Positions 1 through 10,076 of a DNA stretch of 64,000 bases are shown piece after piece. The notes under the pieces are model-generated. The model had not been told where the DNA came from and searched no databases. It was given only the letters and a program-made list of their open reading frames with translations. The DNA lies in contig OY754981.1 in assembly GCA_963576475.1 (NCBI GenBank), positions 14,888,716 to 14,952,715 on the forward strand, written 5' to 3'. Each line of letters begins with the position of its first letter. The stretch's first letter is position 1. The DNA comes from Molanna angustata. Its lineage: Eukaryota; Arthropoda; Insecta; Trichoptera; Molannidae. A program made the position numbers and the translations under genes.

Positions 1-2
1 AA

Positions 3-813
3 TCTGACACAAAAGGATATTCATCCGCAAACAAAAGAAGCCATTGCCAACACAATACATATAAACGAAATAAAAGTCAATACACTGATACTAGCAGGAT
101 GGGTTGCCGTTATGATATATTCAACAAAAGTACAAACACCGAAAAAGACGCCATCGAAATGTCATCAAATGCTCAAGGGAACGACGGCTGCAGCAAATGT
201 GACGAAACTTATCACGAAAGGGTTCAAATTCACGAAAACTTCAATAGAAATTACAGAAGTGCAACTTGTTGCGGAGGTCAGAAATACAACTACGACGCTA
301 GATTTGTTCCTGGGAGGAGAGAGGGCCCAAGAGTATCAGCTCGAAAGATGGGTAAATCGTTTCAAAAACAGAATCATTACCACCAAACATTACCTCCGAT
401 AGAACTTCCCATAAAACCATGCGCGGAAGAACACAACGAAGAAGTGAAACCAAATTTGCTGAACCCGAATTGGCCGTTTGTCGATCAAGCCAACAATTTC
501 AGGACAAAGGCACATCTACCTCCCATAGAAATCTCCGAACAGTTTCAAAATATTCCCGTATTGCTGGCTGCGGCGGCGAGTGCAAATAACGAAACAAATA
601 ATATTCCCGATGAAAATGAACGTTTGAAAAGTCAAGTGGAAGTGAATGATAGTGATATCACGTGCAAGGAGATTAAGAAAAGAACAAGACAGAGAAAACG
701 AACTAAAGTGAGATCTATTCAGTCATCAAGCAGAATAAGCAAGGCAAGGAGACAACCTAACAAAAGTGCTACTAGAAAATTGGTCAACTTTATACTCCAG
801 AGCGTACCCTCCG
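3..813 (+). CDS. Partial coding exon, uncharacterised protein (5' part outside window)
   Basis: The frame is open from the first bases of the window to 813, so the Met at 99 need not be the true start. The encoded stretch (about 270 residues) is rich in Lys, Asn, Arg and Ser and has no membrane segment. It contains two LPPIE motifs about 40 residues apart and a strongly basic run (KKRTRQRKRTK) near residue 190 counted from Met99 that could be a nuclear localisation signal. I do not recognise the family. The exon ends at 813 before a consensus donor (CCG|GTAAGT), leaving the first base of a codon (phase 1). Reading on beyond 813 gives a hydrophobic tail that looks like translated intron. The exon at 4122 fits the same phase and probably completes the protein. 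The presence of an exon is well supported; its function is unknown. Confidence 0.6.
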
Positions 814-972
814 GTAAGTTATATATTATTTATGTTATTGTAAGGTTTTTCATTTTGTGCTTTTCAATTAATAAAATAGAATCGTCAATATTTCTTGCTC
901 TTGAACATATTTTTTTTATTTGTTGGTAAATTCACAGAATATATTACATAATATTGTAAACATAATATAAAT

Positions 973-1500
973 AGTTGCATGCAACACATGAGATCCAACT
1001 GTCGATAGCGATAGTAAGTGTAGTTTAAAAATACGTACCTATCAAACTATAAGCCGATAAATCCAAATTATTGAATATTTTGAGATATTTTGTTTTCTAA
1101 ACAAAATATGTAGGCATGTACGTTAGGATAAGATAGTATAGAGGTCAGTCTTTTTTTCCTACCCAGAATATGAAAACAGCATGACGGTATGTATATATGT
1201 ATGTAAGTATCAAACTATTAAGAGTTCCCGTAGATATTGTGTAGTGTATACTGCCATACAAATTGTATGAAACGATATCGTCACTAAACTGAATTTAAAA
1301 AAAATGTAAAAAGCAGTTTGAGATATAAGTACCACTATAATGTAGTAACTCAAACATAATAGAACATATATGCTGCAAAGCAAAGTTAAAAAAAATATAG
1401 ACCTGGCCATACAAATATCGCGTATTTTGGCTTAATACTTTGTCGATATGTTAAGAGAAATAATTTTTTTTGAACAAATCGACAGTTGGATTATGCTTTA
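973..1500 (+). mobile_element. MITE family A, longest copy
   Basis: Non-coding element with a 14-bp perfect inverted repeat, ATCCAACTGTCGAT at 993-1006 and its complement at 1478-1491. The left end (AGTTGCATG...ACACATGAG) is shared with copies at 9624, 38485 (minus) and 41106 (minus). Internal blocks such as GCCATACAAATTGTAT followed by a CGTCACTAAA block also match the copy at 40707-41106. It carries no ORF of note, so it is presumably mobilised in trans. It also contains a CCTACCC...GACGGTATG segment resembling the RTE 3' end seen elsewhere in the window. Exact outer ends are uncertain because the conserved left end extends about 20 bp beyond the inverted repeat. Confidence 0.6.
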
Positions 1501-2159
1501 ATAAATAAAAATATTAAAATTAAAGTGATATAACAAATAAGAGTGGCAAAAGCAAATTTATGATCAAATATTCTTAAAAAATCTATGATAGAACTAAATG
1601 GAAAAGTTTAGATGAGGCCATTGTCCTGCAGTAGTTCGAAAATAATGCTGATTCACTCATAAGCGAAATAGGTCTTTGTCAAATTTCTTTGTTATACAAA
1701 GAAGGATAATCGATTTTAATAAAGTTTTTCCTTAATCCTTCCCAGGATAATTATTTATTTGAACAATTTCAAACACGACATTTTAAAATTTAGAACAATA
1801 TTATATTTTCGTCCAAAAGGAATTGATTTTAATTTTCTATGAAAGTATAGAAACTTTATCATAAATTTCTATAAATATATTAAACATAATCGATTTTTTG
1901 AACCATAACCCAAAATAAAGCATACAATAAAATCCATTTGAATAAAAAGTCTATAAAAACTCAAAATAGATAGAACTAATTTTCCATGTGACAAACCATT
2001 TTTTGTATCTTACATTATTTTAAAAATAGAAAATTATTTGAACATAAAAAAAAGCCCATGGCACAAGAATTATAACTAATACATCATATATATATTTATG
2101 TATGTAATGGTAAAAAAGGATCGCTTGCTTTTATTTAGACTGGACCGATTCATGAAGTA

Positions 2160-2345
2160 CTCTACCAGCGTCCTGCTAATATGTATATCTTCTTCTTCGA
2201 TGGCTCTACGGCCCATATCGAGCCTTGGCCTCCATGAGTCTTCGCCTCCAACCTCTCCTGTCTCCCGCCTCGGCCTTCCAATCTGTTGCCTGAAGCAGTT
2301 CGGTATAGCATCCCTCCTAACTTCGTCTTCCCACCGTATTTATAG
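2160..2345 (-). pseudogene. RTE-like LINE C-terminal fragment
   Basis: The minus strand reads RWEDEVRRD and then a tail of charged residues (GRPRRE, SWRP, RRAIEEE), spread over more than one frame. This matches the layout of the C-terminal tail of RTE-type reverse transcriptases (R-W-x-D-D-x-R-x). It is short and decayed with no catalytic domain. The DNA is clearly richer in GC than its surroundings, as expected for a transposon fragment inside an intron. Confidence 0.4.
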
Positions 2346-2837
2346 GGTATATATGTATATATGGCACCAATAATAAGTCTATTCAAATGTGGAAAGTAAA
2401 ACACAGAAACTAAGATGAAAATAAATGAAAAAAATAATAGGCCGTAGGTCGTAGGCTATTGTTAACAAAATATTATTATTGTGTAAATTGAGGTGTTGTG
2501 TTTACAATTTAAATTAAATAAATAATCATATTATGTATATGTTACTATATTAATGCAAATAGGGGGGCATTTTACAGTAAAATAATTTCAATCCGGAAAT
2601 ATCATTATACCTTAAATTAAGTGCCATATGTTTTATATATTTATTAATTAACAACCGTAGTATTTTATGAGTGAAAAAATATGAATTAACAAACTGGATT
2701 CCTGTTGATTTAACTAATTTGAATAAATATTTTCTACCAACTGCGAAATAATCAAATGAAATATGATTTCGCCTAACTTTTTTACTGTCAAATATATTTT
2801 TGTTTTATGGTCTTTTATCAAATATCAATTAAACTTG

Positions 2838-2996
2838 AACCCAATAACATGTTGCCACATTCTGGAGACTTACGATATTTATCGTATCACAGATTCAGAC
2901 TGAAAACACAACATAAAAATGTTTCTCCATCGGGAATTGAACTCGGGGCCATTCGCTCAGGGGTCAGATATCTAACCAACTGAGCAACGTCCAGAG
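2838..2996 (-). mobile_element. tRNA-derived SINE, family A
   Basis: On the minus strand it starts with a tRNA-like head (GCTCAGTTGGTTAGATATC, A-box type; GAGTTCAATTCCC, B-box type). The family-specific body follows, ending near a TGGCAAC-like block. The same body and head are seen at 12616, 13440, 14748, 20332, 22352 and (plus strand) 41405. The internal Pol III promoter boxes imply transcription by Pol III and copying by a partner LINE. This copy carries several substitutions. Confidence 0.75.
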
Positions 2997-3510
2997 ATAT
3001 TTTATTAGAATCAGAGAAAAATGGTATAGTATAGTCTCAGCGGTGACAATAATGTTATATTTTCCTCTGTCATTTCATCTTGAAAGCTACAGAAAATAGA
3101 TTGAAAGAAATACGGGTTTATCTTGTTTCCATTTGATACGAACACATCTGATACATCTCAACTGGTTTTACTTAACACTGACATGCGATATGTTTATTGA
3201 ATGCAATGTGATAGAAAAGTATAAAAACCGCATTTCAAGGGCGTGCAAGAGACAAGACACAAATGCTTGCAAATGTATCTACACAATACATCTTATGTCA
3301 CAATTGCTCTTTTATCAAACTGAATATTTTTTCATTACTTTTATATACGGTACGTGTGGTATTAACTGTTTTTTTTAATTTTATTATTGTTTTTTTTTAT
3401 GTTTTATTTTAATCTAGTTTATTCTTCCTCTTGTTATAACTAATGTATTTTTCTTCATAAAGTATCTTTTTGTTAACCATTAATGGAAACTTTGATGGTT
3501 ATTACAGTCC

Positions 3511-3680
3511 GTACGGTCAACTGTCCCCACGTTTAATTGCTCCCACGGCCAACTGTCCCTACGGTAAATTGTCCCCACGGTCAACTGTCCATACGGTAAA
3601 TTGTCCTCACGGTCAATTGTCCATTCGGTAAAACGAGGTCAGAGGGCCGAGGTCAATCGGCTTCGGTCAATTATCCGGGA
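3511..3680. repeat. 16-bp minisatellite (ACGGTCAACTGTCCCC type)
   Basis: About eight imperfect copies of a 16-bp unit, alternating GGTCAACTGTCC and GGTAAATTGTCC variants, run from 3513 to about 3632. Looser GGTCAAT copies follow to 3680. It is clearly GC-richer than the flanks. Confidence 0.8.
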
Positions 3681-3880
3681 ATCCTGCGAGACTGCCCTGC
3701 TTGTCATGCTACCTGCTCATATGAGGACCTGCTATGCTTTAGCGGCGCAGCGGTCGACGTTGGCAAGCATTGGTCGAGAAGAGTTGCTGCTGACACGAGA
3801 GAAGAAGAATATCGATAGATTGATAAATACATCTATATTAGGGGTAATTAAAAACTTAGTCGGAAATGTGGAAATATAAA
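3681..3880 (+). other. Unassigned GC-balanced segment with open frame
   Basis: It follows the minisatellite directly. One plus-strand frame stays open from 3601 to 3879 (92 codons), partly across the repeat. The part from about 3690 reads like protein (SCETALLVMLPAHMR and beyond). It lies in the putative intron. It is probably the edge of a transposon I do not recognise; a cryptic exon is the alternative. Confidence 0.2.
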
Positions 3881-4121
3881 AAAAAATTATATAAAGTAAT
3901 CCATATAAATGGTGTCTTATGACAAAGATACGAGTAATTTGGAAAACTGTTCGACAGTTGTCGGAAAATGGTCCATTTATTCCTTTATAGGCATATTTTT
4001 ATTTTTTCTTATTTTTCCTGTGTATTTTCGTAAAAGTTTGGTATTCATTTTTAGGTAGTAAATAAATCATTAATCATCGTTTATGAATATAATTGTGATC
4101 AATGTTTACGTCAGTTGTCAG

Positions 4122-4252
4122 ATACAGAATCAAACGAGGACCTTGACATTGCTATGAATGGGTCAACAACACTCTTGTATAGTGTTGGAGGGGAGCCAGA
4201 ATATTTCATCGACCCGTTGCTGAATGATCTATTGAATTCTAGATTTACGTAG
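4122..4252 (+). CDS. Putative terminal exon of the left-end gene
   Basis: Joined to the exon ending at 813, the first two bases complete a GAT codon. The frame then runs open for 42 codons to a TAG at 4250-4252. The encoded tail is acidic (TESNEDLD near its start, GGEPEYFIDPLLNDLL later) and reads like protein rather than random AT-rich DNA. With the upstream exon it gives 313 residues inside the window. The acceptor TTGTCAG is acceptable, and a second AG at 4113-4114 would not keep the phase. An AATAAA follows 137 bases after the stop. I infer this is the last exon. It is not homology-tested and I cannot name the protein. Confidence 0.5.
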
Positions 4253-4389
4253 GAATACACCAACGGAATTACAATATCAATCCACAAACATATTCATAGT
4301 ATGACCAATTTATAGTTGACTTTTGAATATTTTTCTGAATTGTTAAAACGCGTGTAATTTAGCGGTAATATGTACGTAACATTATTGGC

Positions 4390-4395
4390 AATAAA
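4390..4395 (+). promoter_or_regulatory. Polyadenylation signal AATAAA
   Basis: AATAAA lies 137 bases beyond the stop at 4252. A second AATAAA is at 4445-4450. Either could end the transcript of the left-end gene. In AT-rich DNA the hexamer is common by chance, so position is the main support. Confidence 0.4.
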
Positions 4396-4399
4396 CACG

Positions 4400-4970
4400 C
4401 CATTGTACACCATTATGTGTATGATTATGTAAATTAAGATTGATAATAAATAATCTTAAACCTCTGAATATTTGAATGCAGTAGTTCAAATAATGTTCAT
4501 AGGGCTACGAACCAATGTTGTTCATTGTAGTAAAACAAATTTCGTAGTAAAACAAATTTCATAGATAAATTACTTCTATCTATTATAGGTAGGTACACGA
4601 TTGATCAAATTCAAAAATATTTTTTTTGAAGTTTTTATGAAAAAAGTCTTCGTCGTTCTGAAGTCCTGTCGCTACCGATTTCGTTCACCATACTCATGTA
4701 ATTATTTTGTTTAGACTTTCGAGTATGTTAGAGTATTTTGGGGTTTGCGATTCAACGAAGTACTTGAAGGCATTTGAACACACTGCCAAAATATCGCTCA
4801 AATAGCAGGTAGAGATTGTATAAGAAATGATAGCATAAAAACGTACCCATCAATCAAAAAAGAAAACACACTTAGATATCTATATACTGCCTCAGAACAG
4901 GTTTTACCTAGAGTTGTAATGCGATGATAGGTATGAAGAGTACAAATTTCAATATAAGATTTACTATTTA
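4400..4970. other. AT-rich intergenic DNA
   Basis: I see no gene or clear repeat here apart from a short local duplication (GTAGTAAAACAAATTTC twice near 4530). Confidence 0.4.
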
Positions 4971-4973
4971 TAC

Positions 4974-5283
4974 ACTAGCTGACCCGGCGAACTTCGTACT
5001 GCCAACAGTCAATGAATGTCGTGTTAACTTTTAGTTACACTTAATTTAGTATTTTAATAACGTAATAAAACAAAAAAAATATACAAAGAAAATAAATTTA
5101 AATTTCACGCTCGCATTGCGGTGTTTTAATTAATTTAAAAATTAAATTTCTGTAAATGTTTTTTTGGCCGTAAAATTTTCCCAATATTTTAATAGTTATT
5201 CTGCTATTCGGGGCAGAGACGAATCCAGTAAATAAGAAATCATTCCAATTGGTCCAACTAACCCGACTTTGTTTAATTTATAT
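4974..5283 (+). mobile_element. Degenerate CTAGCTGACCCGGC-type dispersed repeat
   Basis: It begins ACTAGCTGACCCGGCGAACT. As I recall, this string starts a repeat that is very widespread in invertebrate genomes. It ends near a GGTCCAACTAACCCGAC...TATATAGAT string typical of the other end. The interior is AT-rich without an ORF. I cannot assign the superfamily from sequence alone. Confidence 0.45.
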
Positions 5284-5289
5284 AGATAA

Positions 5290-5680
5290 TACACCCTATT
5301 CAGTAACTATTGTAACTAAAATAGGAACGTACTAAAATTGCAGATTTTAGATTTCCGGTCTTATTTCAGTGTTATAAAATATCAACTTGGACTAAATAGA
5401 ATAGGAATGTACCTATATTGGCCGGAACAATCTTAAAAAGTTACTGAATTTGACGTATTTTAAATAATTACGAAAATTATGAATTTTTTATCATTTTCAT
5501 AATTATTCAAAATACGTCTAATTCAGTAACTTTTTAAGAACGTTCCGGCCAATGTAGGTACGTTACTATTCCATTTAATCCAAGTTGATATTTTATAACG
5601 CTGAAATAAGACCGTAAATCAAAAATCTACAATTTTAGTACGTTCCTATTTTAGTTACAATAGTTACTGAATAGGGGGTA
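5290..5680. mobile_element. Foldback MITE family FB1, copy 1 (391-bp palindrome)
   Basis: The two halves are near-perfect reverse complements. The left arm starts TACACCCTATTCAGTAAC and the right arm ends GTTACTGAATAGGGGGTA, with a short AT-rich centre near 5485. Arms are about 185 bp. A second copy lies at 25348-25736. Both copies have TA at each end, consistent with a TA-targeting (Tc1/mariner-like) transposase acting in trans. There is no coding capacity. A transcript across it would fold into a long hairpin. Confidence 0.85.
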
Positions 5681-7370
5681 TTGTGTATTGCACAAGTACA
5701 TATGTACATGCATGTATTATCTGTTCGCGTAGATTGATATTCCTATGTAAATAGTTACGTAGGACGTATGGTAGAGACAATTCACAATTTCCACGAAAAA
5801 ATCTGTGCTGAAAAATGATGCGAAATAATATGTTATGTGAAGTGTAAAAAATGCCTCGTGTATAATTGAAATCTCGTGTGATTTATCTTTACTTGAGGCA
5901 GAGAGAAATACAAGTCAAAATAAATGTAATAAGCCTCGAGGCAATGTGGCAGTACAAAATGTCTTTCTCGGTGCGAGTTATTTTTCTAAGCCACTTCACG
6001 GAGAGGAATTCATCAGCCGGAAGGTAAGGGCTAGGGGTGGTGCTATGGAGCCTCCCTCGGCCCAGGTGACCTGCATATAGGGTTGAAAATACTTCAACAA
6101 TCTCTTTAGTATATTTATTTTACTACGTCCAGGTGAAAATAACTTTTGTGTTATTTAATAAAGCTTTTTGTACTAGAAACAAATATATCGTTGTTGAAAT
6201 CTTATTCTTTTCATTTGACATCATATACATGTTTTATTTTTTTATTAATAATAAACATGACATTCTACATAAAGAGGTTTGACAACAATAATAAAGGTAC
6301 CTATAAAAAAAAATTAAAATATTATATATATTTAAGAAAAAATATTAAAATATTATATATATTTGAGACAATGGAAGGGTATATATACACATCCATACCA
6401 TTGACATGCACTCTATTACGCTTTGCTATCAATTAGAGCTTTGCTCTCCAATATGCTAGGGATAATCCCTGTGTTATGTTGGGTGCAGTCTTTGGTTTTG
6501 TAGGTTAATCAACATTATTTTAAAGTGAATTCAGCACAATTGATCATACACTTCCTAACATACATACACGCACAGGTACTCTCCATACACACGTAATAAA
6601 CTGTACCATATAACATACACACACCACACACACATACCTACAGTAAACAATGTATATTCTTTTTTTTGTTTTCTAAATTAAAAAAAATATAAATAAAAGT
6701 TGTATAGCGCAATGAAAACAATATTATTCTAAGAGCATCGATGGCTATGCGAAATGTGAAGTTTTAAATTAATAATTTAATGAAAGTCTTAAGATTGCAC
6801 TCTACGTAGTTAATTCCACTTAATAGGTCCGTTTACGTTAAAACCACGGCCATAGTGTTTTCGGTTGGAAATATATAATACGTGTTTCAGACAAATAAAA
6901 TAGAATTTGAACATATAATATATTACACCTAACCACTTTAAAACATGTTTTTATCTAAATATCAAAATGTTCTTGATGATGAATGATGCTTGTCATCAAA
7001 GCTGATCAAATAACGACAATATTATATTTAGATATATTACAAATATAAAAAAAAATATTTGGTATTAGTTATATGGAAAATATTATATTTGTCACCACCC
7101 CTTCCTTCCTTCCTGTGTGATTGAGGTTTGTGCGTTTAATTATTAAATTTAATATATGTAGCTATCACTTATTTTATGGGTGTGAACGTTTGTATTACCG
7201 ACCTATTTGATTGTATTAACGCAATAGCGAACTGGTTCTTTTTATATATTATGTTTTTTTTTTATCAAATTGTATATAACTTTTTTTTCCGGAATCAAAT
7301 AAAATAAAATAGAATCTGGGATTTTATGGAAATCAAGATATTATGTATTTTGTTCTCCATAGATTGGATA
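5681..7370. other. Mostly AT-rich, no gene seen
   Basis: Three items stand out: a GC-rich patch at 5940-6080 (see findings), a 30-bp near-duplication at 6305-6365, and a CA-rich stretch at about 6560-6650. I see no confident coding region or known repeat. Confidence 0.4.
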
Positions 7371-7378
7371 CGACATAT

Positions 7379-7761
7379 CGTCCCTCTCCTGACTAACTGT
7401 CGTATCTGACATTTTTTGCAAAATCGAGTAGGACCACCAATGTGTATTTATATGTTGTACTGTGCATGTTCTCACTAAAGGTCTCGACTGTATCACCTCC
7501 CGTTAACTTGGAATAGCTTAGTGATATGTTGTCTGCCAATTAGTGAAAATAAAATATCACTAATAGACCTATGTGCAAATACGATTCTAATATATATAAG
7601 AATGATTCATTTATATAAGAATACAAATAAAATATTAAAATATATTTACACCGTGTCACCGTGTGCTGGGAGAGATGAAAATATGCACGCGCAAAACATT
7701 AAAAACGCTCTCCTGAACAATTTGCATTTTGCAGATACGACTATTAGTCAGGAGAGGGACG
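7379..7761. mobile_element. MITE with 40-bp terminal inverted repeats
   Basis: The left end starts CGTCCCTCTCCTGACTAA and continues to GTCGTATCTG. The right end carries the same string inverted, ending GGAGAGGGACG at 7761. Inverted repeats are about 40 bp with few mismatches and the element is 383 bp. The interior is AT-rich, and the ORF overlapping it is not credible. Both ends are flanked by ATAT-like bases, so the target duplication is not decidable. Confidence 0.7.
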
Positions 7762-8640
7762 ATATTTCATGTATTTTTAGATAGGTACTAATATGGATTC
7801 ATATTTGTTTATTTCAAGTTAATTATTTTTTTTATGATTTTGTTTGTTTAAAAAAATATTATTGAGTTGGTAGGTAAGTTTTTTTTCCAAATGAGCATAT
7901 CATTAATGGCTTGGGCTTGTCCTTCAGATTCATAGTCATTTTGGACATGGGCTCATGGTCCTTTTGAGATTTATTTTATTTTTTACTAATACAAAAATAC
8001 AATTAAAATAATCAAAATACAGTTAAAAATTCATTAGAATGAAATTAGGCTGAAATATCAATTTGTTTTCATTAAAATATTTTTTTTTGTGAATTATGTT
8101 ATATATAAATATTAATATAGTATCAACTTTGTCTCAATACATGTTTATTAAACTTAGTTACGATTAACTATGTCATAGTAAATTTGACATTTATTAAAAA
8201 TAATGTGAATATATTGCCCTCGCTACGTTATGTTTATTATATTACACTTCACAAATTGTTGGAAAAGTTTGAATCGTTTTCTATAAGTACCTACACGTTG
8301 GATATTTTCCAAGAATTTATAACAACAATATTTCTCTAAATACCGTCAACCCTTGAGTTGTTCAACCCTTCGTATGACGTTAAGTCTCTTGGGACTGCAG
8401 GTGTGTCTTTTTTACTCTATATTCGTACTAGTACTATAGGTATAGTTACGTATACGTTTTTCCGCATCGCTGCTGCCACGAGATCAAAATACTGAATAAT
8501 TTATCTACAAGATTTTATAGATATAAATATCATATCATATATAGTTACATTTGAAATTGTATTACCCAAGGTATCATCAGGGCCAGGAAAATAGAAAGTT
8601 TATCAAATGGAAAAATGAAAGTATGAATCTTATATACCTA
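7762..8640. other. AT-rich DNA with a short dispersed repeat
   Basis: The stretch 7905-7965 (GGGCTTGTCC...TGGTCCTTTTGAGA) is shared with 35200-35275. I see nothing else recognisable. Confidence 0.4.
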
Positions 8641-8644
8641 TTTA

Positions 8645-9403
8645 GATTTAATTTCAACGGGTTCTTTCAACGGAAGCACCCTACCTAACAGCAGCTCTAT
8701 CGACCTGCTTGGAGTATCTATAACGAACCAATTACACTACAAGGGCTCCATCGAAGCTAAGGTGAAACTCGCCTCCAAAAAATTGAGCGTACTATACAGA
8801 GCGCGCAGATATTTTACTAAGACCCAGATCTGTATACTCTACAAAGCGCAAATACGCCCAATTATTGAATATGGCAGTCACCTCTGGAGTGGCGCCCCCC
8901 AATACCTACTGAATACCCTCGACGCTGTCCAAAGGCGTGCTATACGTCTGATTGATGATCCATCACTGACTGATGGATTGCAATCACTAGAACACAGACG
9001 CAGAGTCGGTATTTTAAGTTAATTCTATAGATACTAACACGGGAATTGCTCAGAAGAAATTGCATCTTTGGTCCCTCCTCCACCCACTCGCAACAGAGTC
9101 ACTCGCTTCACTCAATCGCAGCATCCATTCACAGTGGACCTTCAACATATACGAACAAGTCGCTTCTCGAACTCCTTTATTAATACAGCAGCCCGACTGT
9201 GGAACGATCTTCCGAATTCTGTGTTTCCATCTTCGTACAACCCGGGTCTTTTTAAAATCCGAATTAATAAACTCTTTTCTAGATTGCAAACCCCTCCCAA
9301 CGTACGTAGTGCGCTTCTTCGGAAGAGTAAAATGGACCCAAATCCTAATAGCTGGCGTCCCCTACGTAGACATGTTAAAAAAAAAAAATTTACAAAAAAG
9401 TAA
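8645..9403 (+). pseudogene. Non-LTR retrotransposon RT C-terminal fragment
   Basis: One frame encodes the region after the RT catalytic centre of a LINE: DLLGVSI, then ASKKLSVLYRARRYF, QIRPIIEYGSHLWSGAP and VQRRAIRLIDDP. After two nonsense codons the same frame continues with FYRY, HGNCSEE and a final FSNSFINTAARLWNDLP with a VFP...FK ending. This is the usual C-terminal pattern of CR1/Jockey-group reverse transcriptases. The catalytic domain and everything 5' of it are missing (5' truncation). In-frame TAA codons lie at 9020-9022 and about 9035, apparently Leu and Tyr codons changed by point mutation. It ends with a short A-rich run near 9385. Confidence 0.8.
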
Positions 9404-9459
9404 CAATTAGAGATTGCAATCAAGCAGCGTTTTTTAATCTAGCAGGACTTATGCGGATT

Positions 9460-9500
9460 TTATTAAAAATTGCTGGATCTGCGTTGGATCCAGCAATTTT
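9460..9500. repeat. Perfect 15-bp hairpin
   Basis: AAAAATTGCTGGATC and its reverse complement are separated by about 7 bases, just beyond the LINE fragment. It may belong to that element's 3' UTR or to a MITE remnant. Confidence 0.5.
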
Positions 9501-9623
9501 TGATTTTTAATAAAGCCTAATATTCTCGTAAATAGGTATATGACAACTTAGTTGTATTTGTATTTATACGTAGGTATATTTTAATCGATTGAAACTAGTA
9601 TGAATTTATAGTATGAATATATT

Positions 9624-9765
9624 AGTTGTATGAAACACATGAGATCCAACTGTCGATGGCGATAGTATGCATAGTTAAAGAATACGTACCAAACTATAAA
9701 CGCTTAACAAAAATTAATAAATATTTTAAGATATTTTATTTATGTAGGTAGTATGTAGGTAAGTC
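9624..9765 (+). mobile_element. MITE family A, truncated copy
   Basis: It matches the first 140 bp of the copy at 973, including AACACATGAGATCCAACTG (as AAACACATGAG here), an AATACGTACC block and an ATATTTTAAGATATTTT block. The right half is absent. Confidence 0.55.
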
Positions 9766-10076
9766 ATTTGTTATCTCCTAGGAAGCCACCAAGAAATAGA
9801 AACAACGGATCTTTTAGTTGTAAGAAATTGACATAAAGTTCGCCACTTGCGCAGGGTGCAAGGAAGTGTTTAAAAAATCTTGATTGTCAAATTGTGACAA
9901 ACATTCTAAAATTAACAAAAAAAAATTATTAAGTTTCATGGACATTTAAATTTAATGTAATTGAAGATTAATTTACTGTATAGAAATTAATGTAAAATTA
10001 AAAGGTGAGCATCGTAAAATAATCGTTAGTACATTATAATAATTTTAATTTGACGTTCCATTAAAATGAAAGCTTT

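Larger units (their letters stand above)
814..4121 (+). other. Putative 3.3-kb phase-1 intron
   Basis: It starts GTAAGT at 814 and ends TTGTCAG at 4121. It holds a MITE (973-1500), an RTE tail (2160-2345), a SINE (2838-2996) and a 16-bp minisatellite (3511-3680). The stretches 1501-2150, 2400-2835 and 2997-3500 are AT-rich and I see nothing else in them. The polypyrimidine tract before the acceptor is weak, so the acceptor call rests mostly on phase match and the coding look of what follows. Confidence 0.45.
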
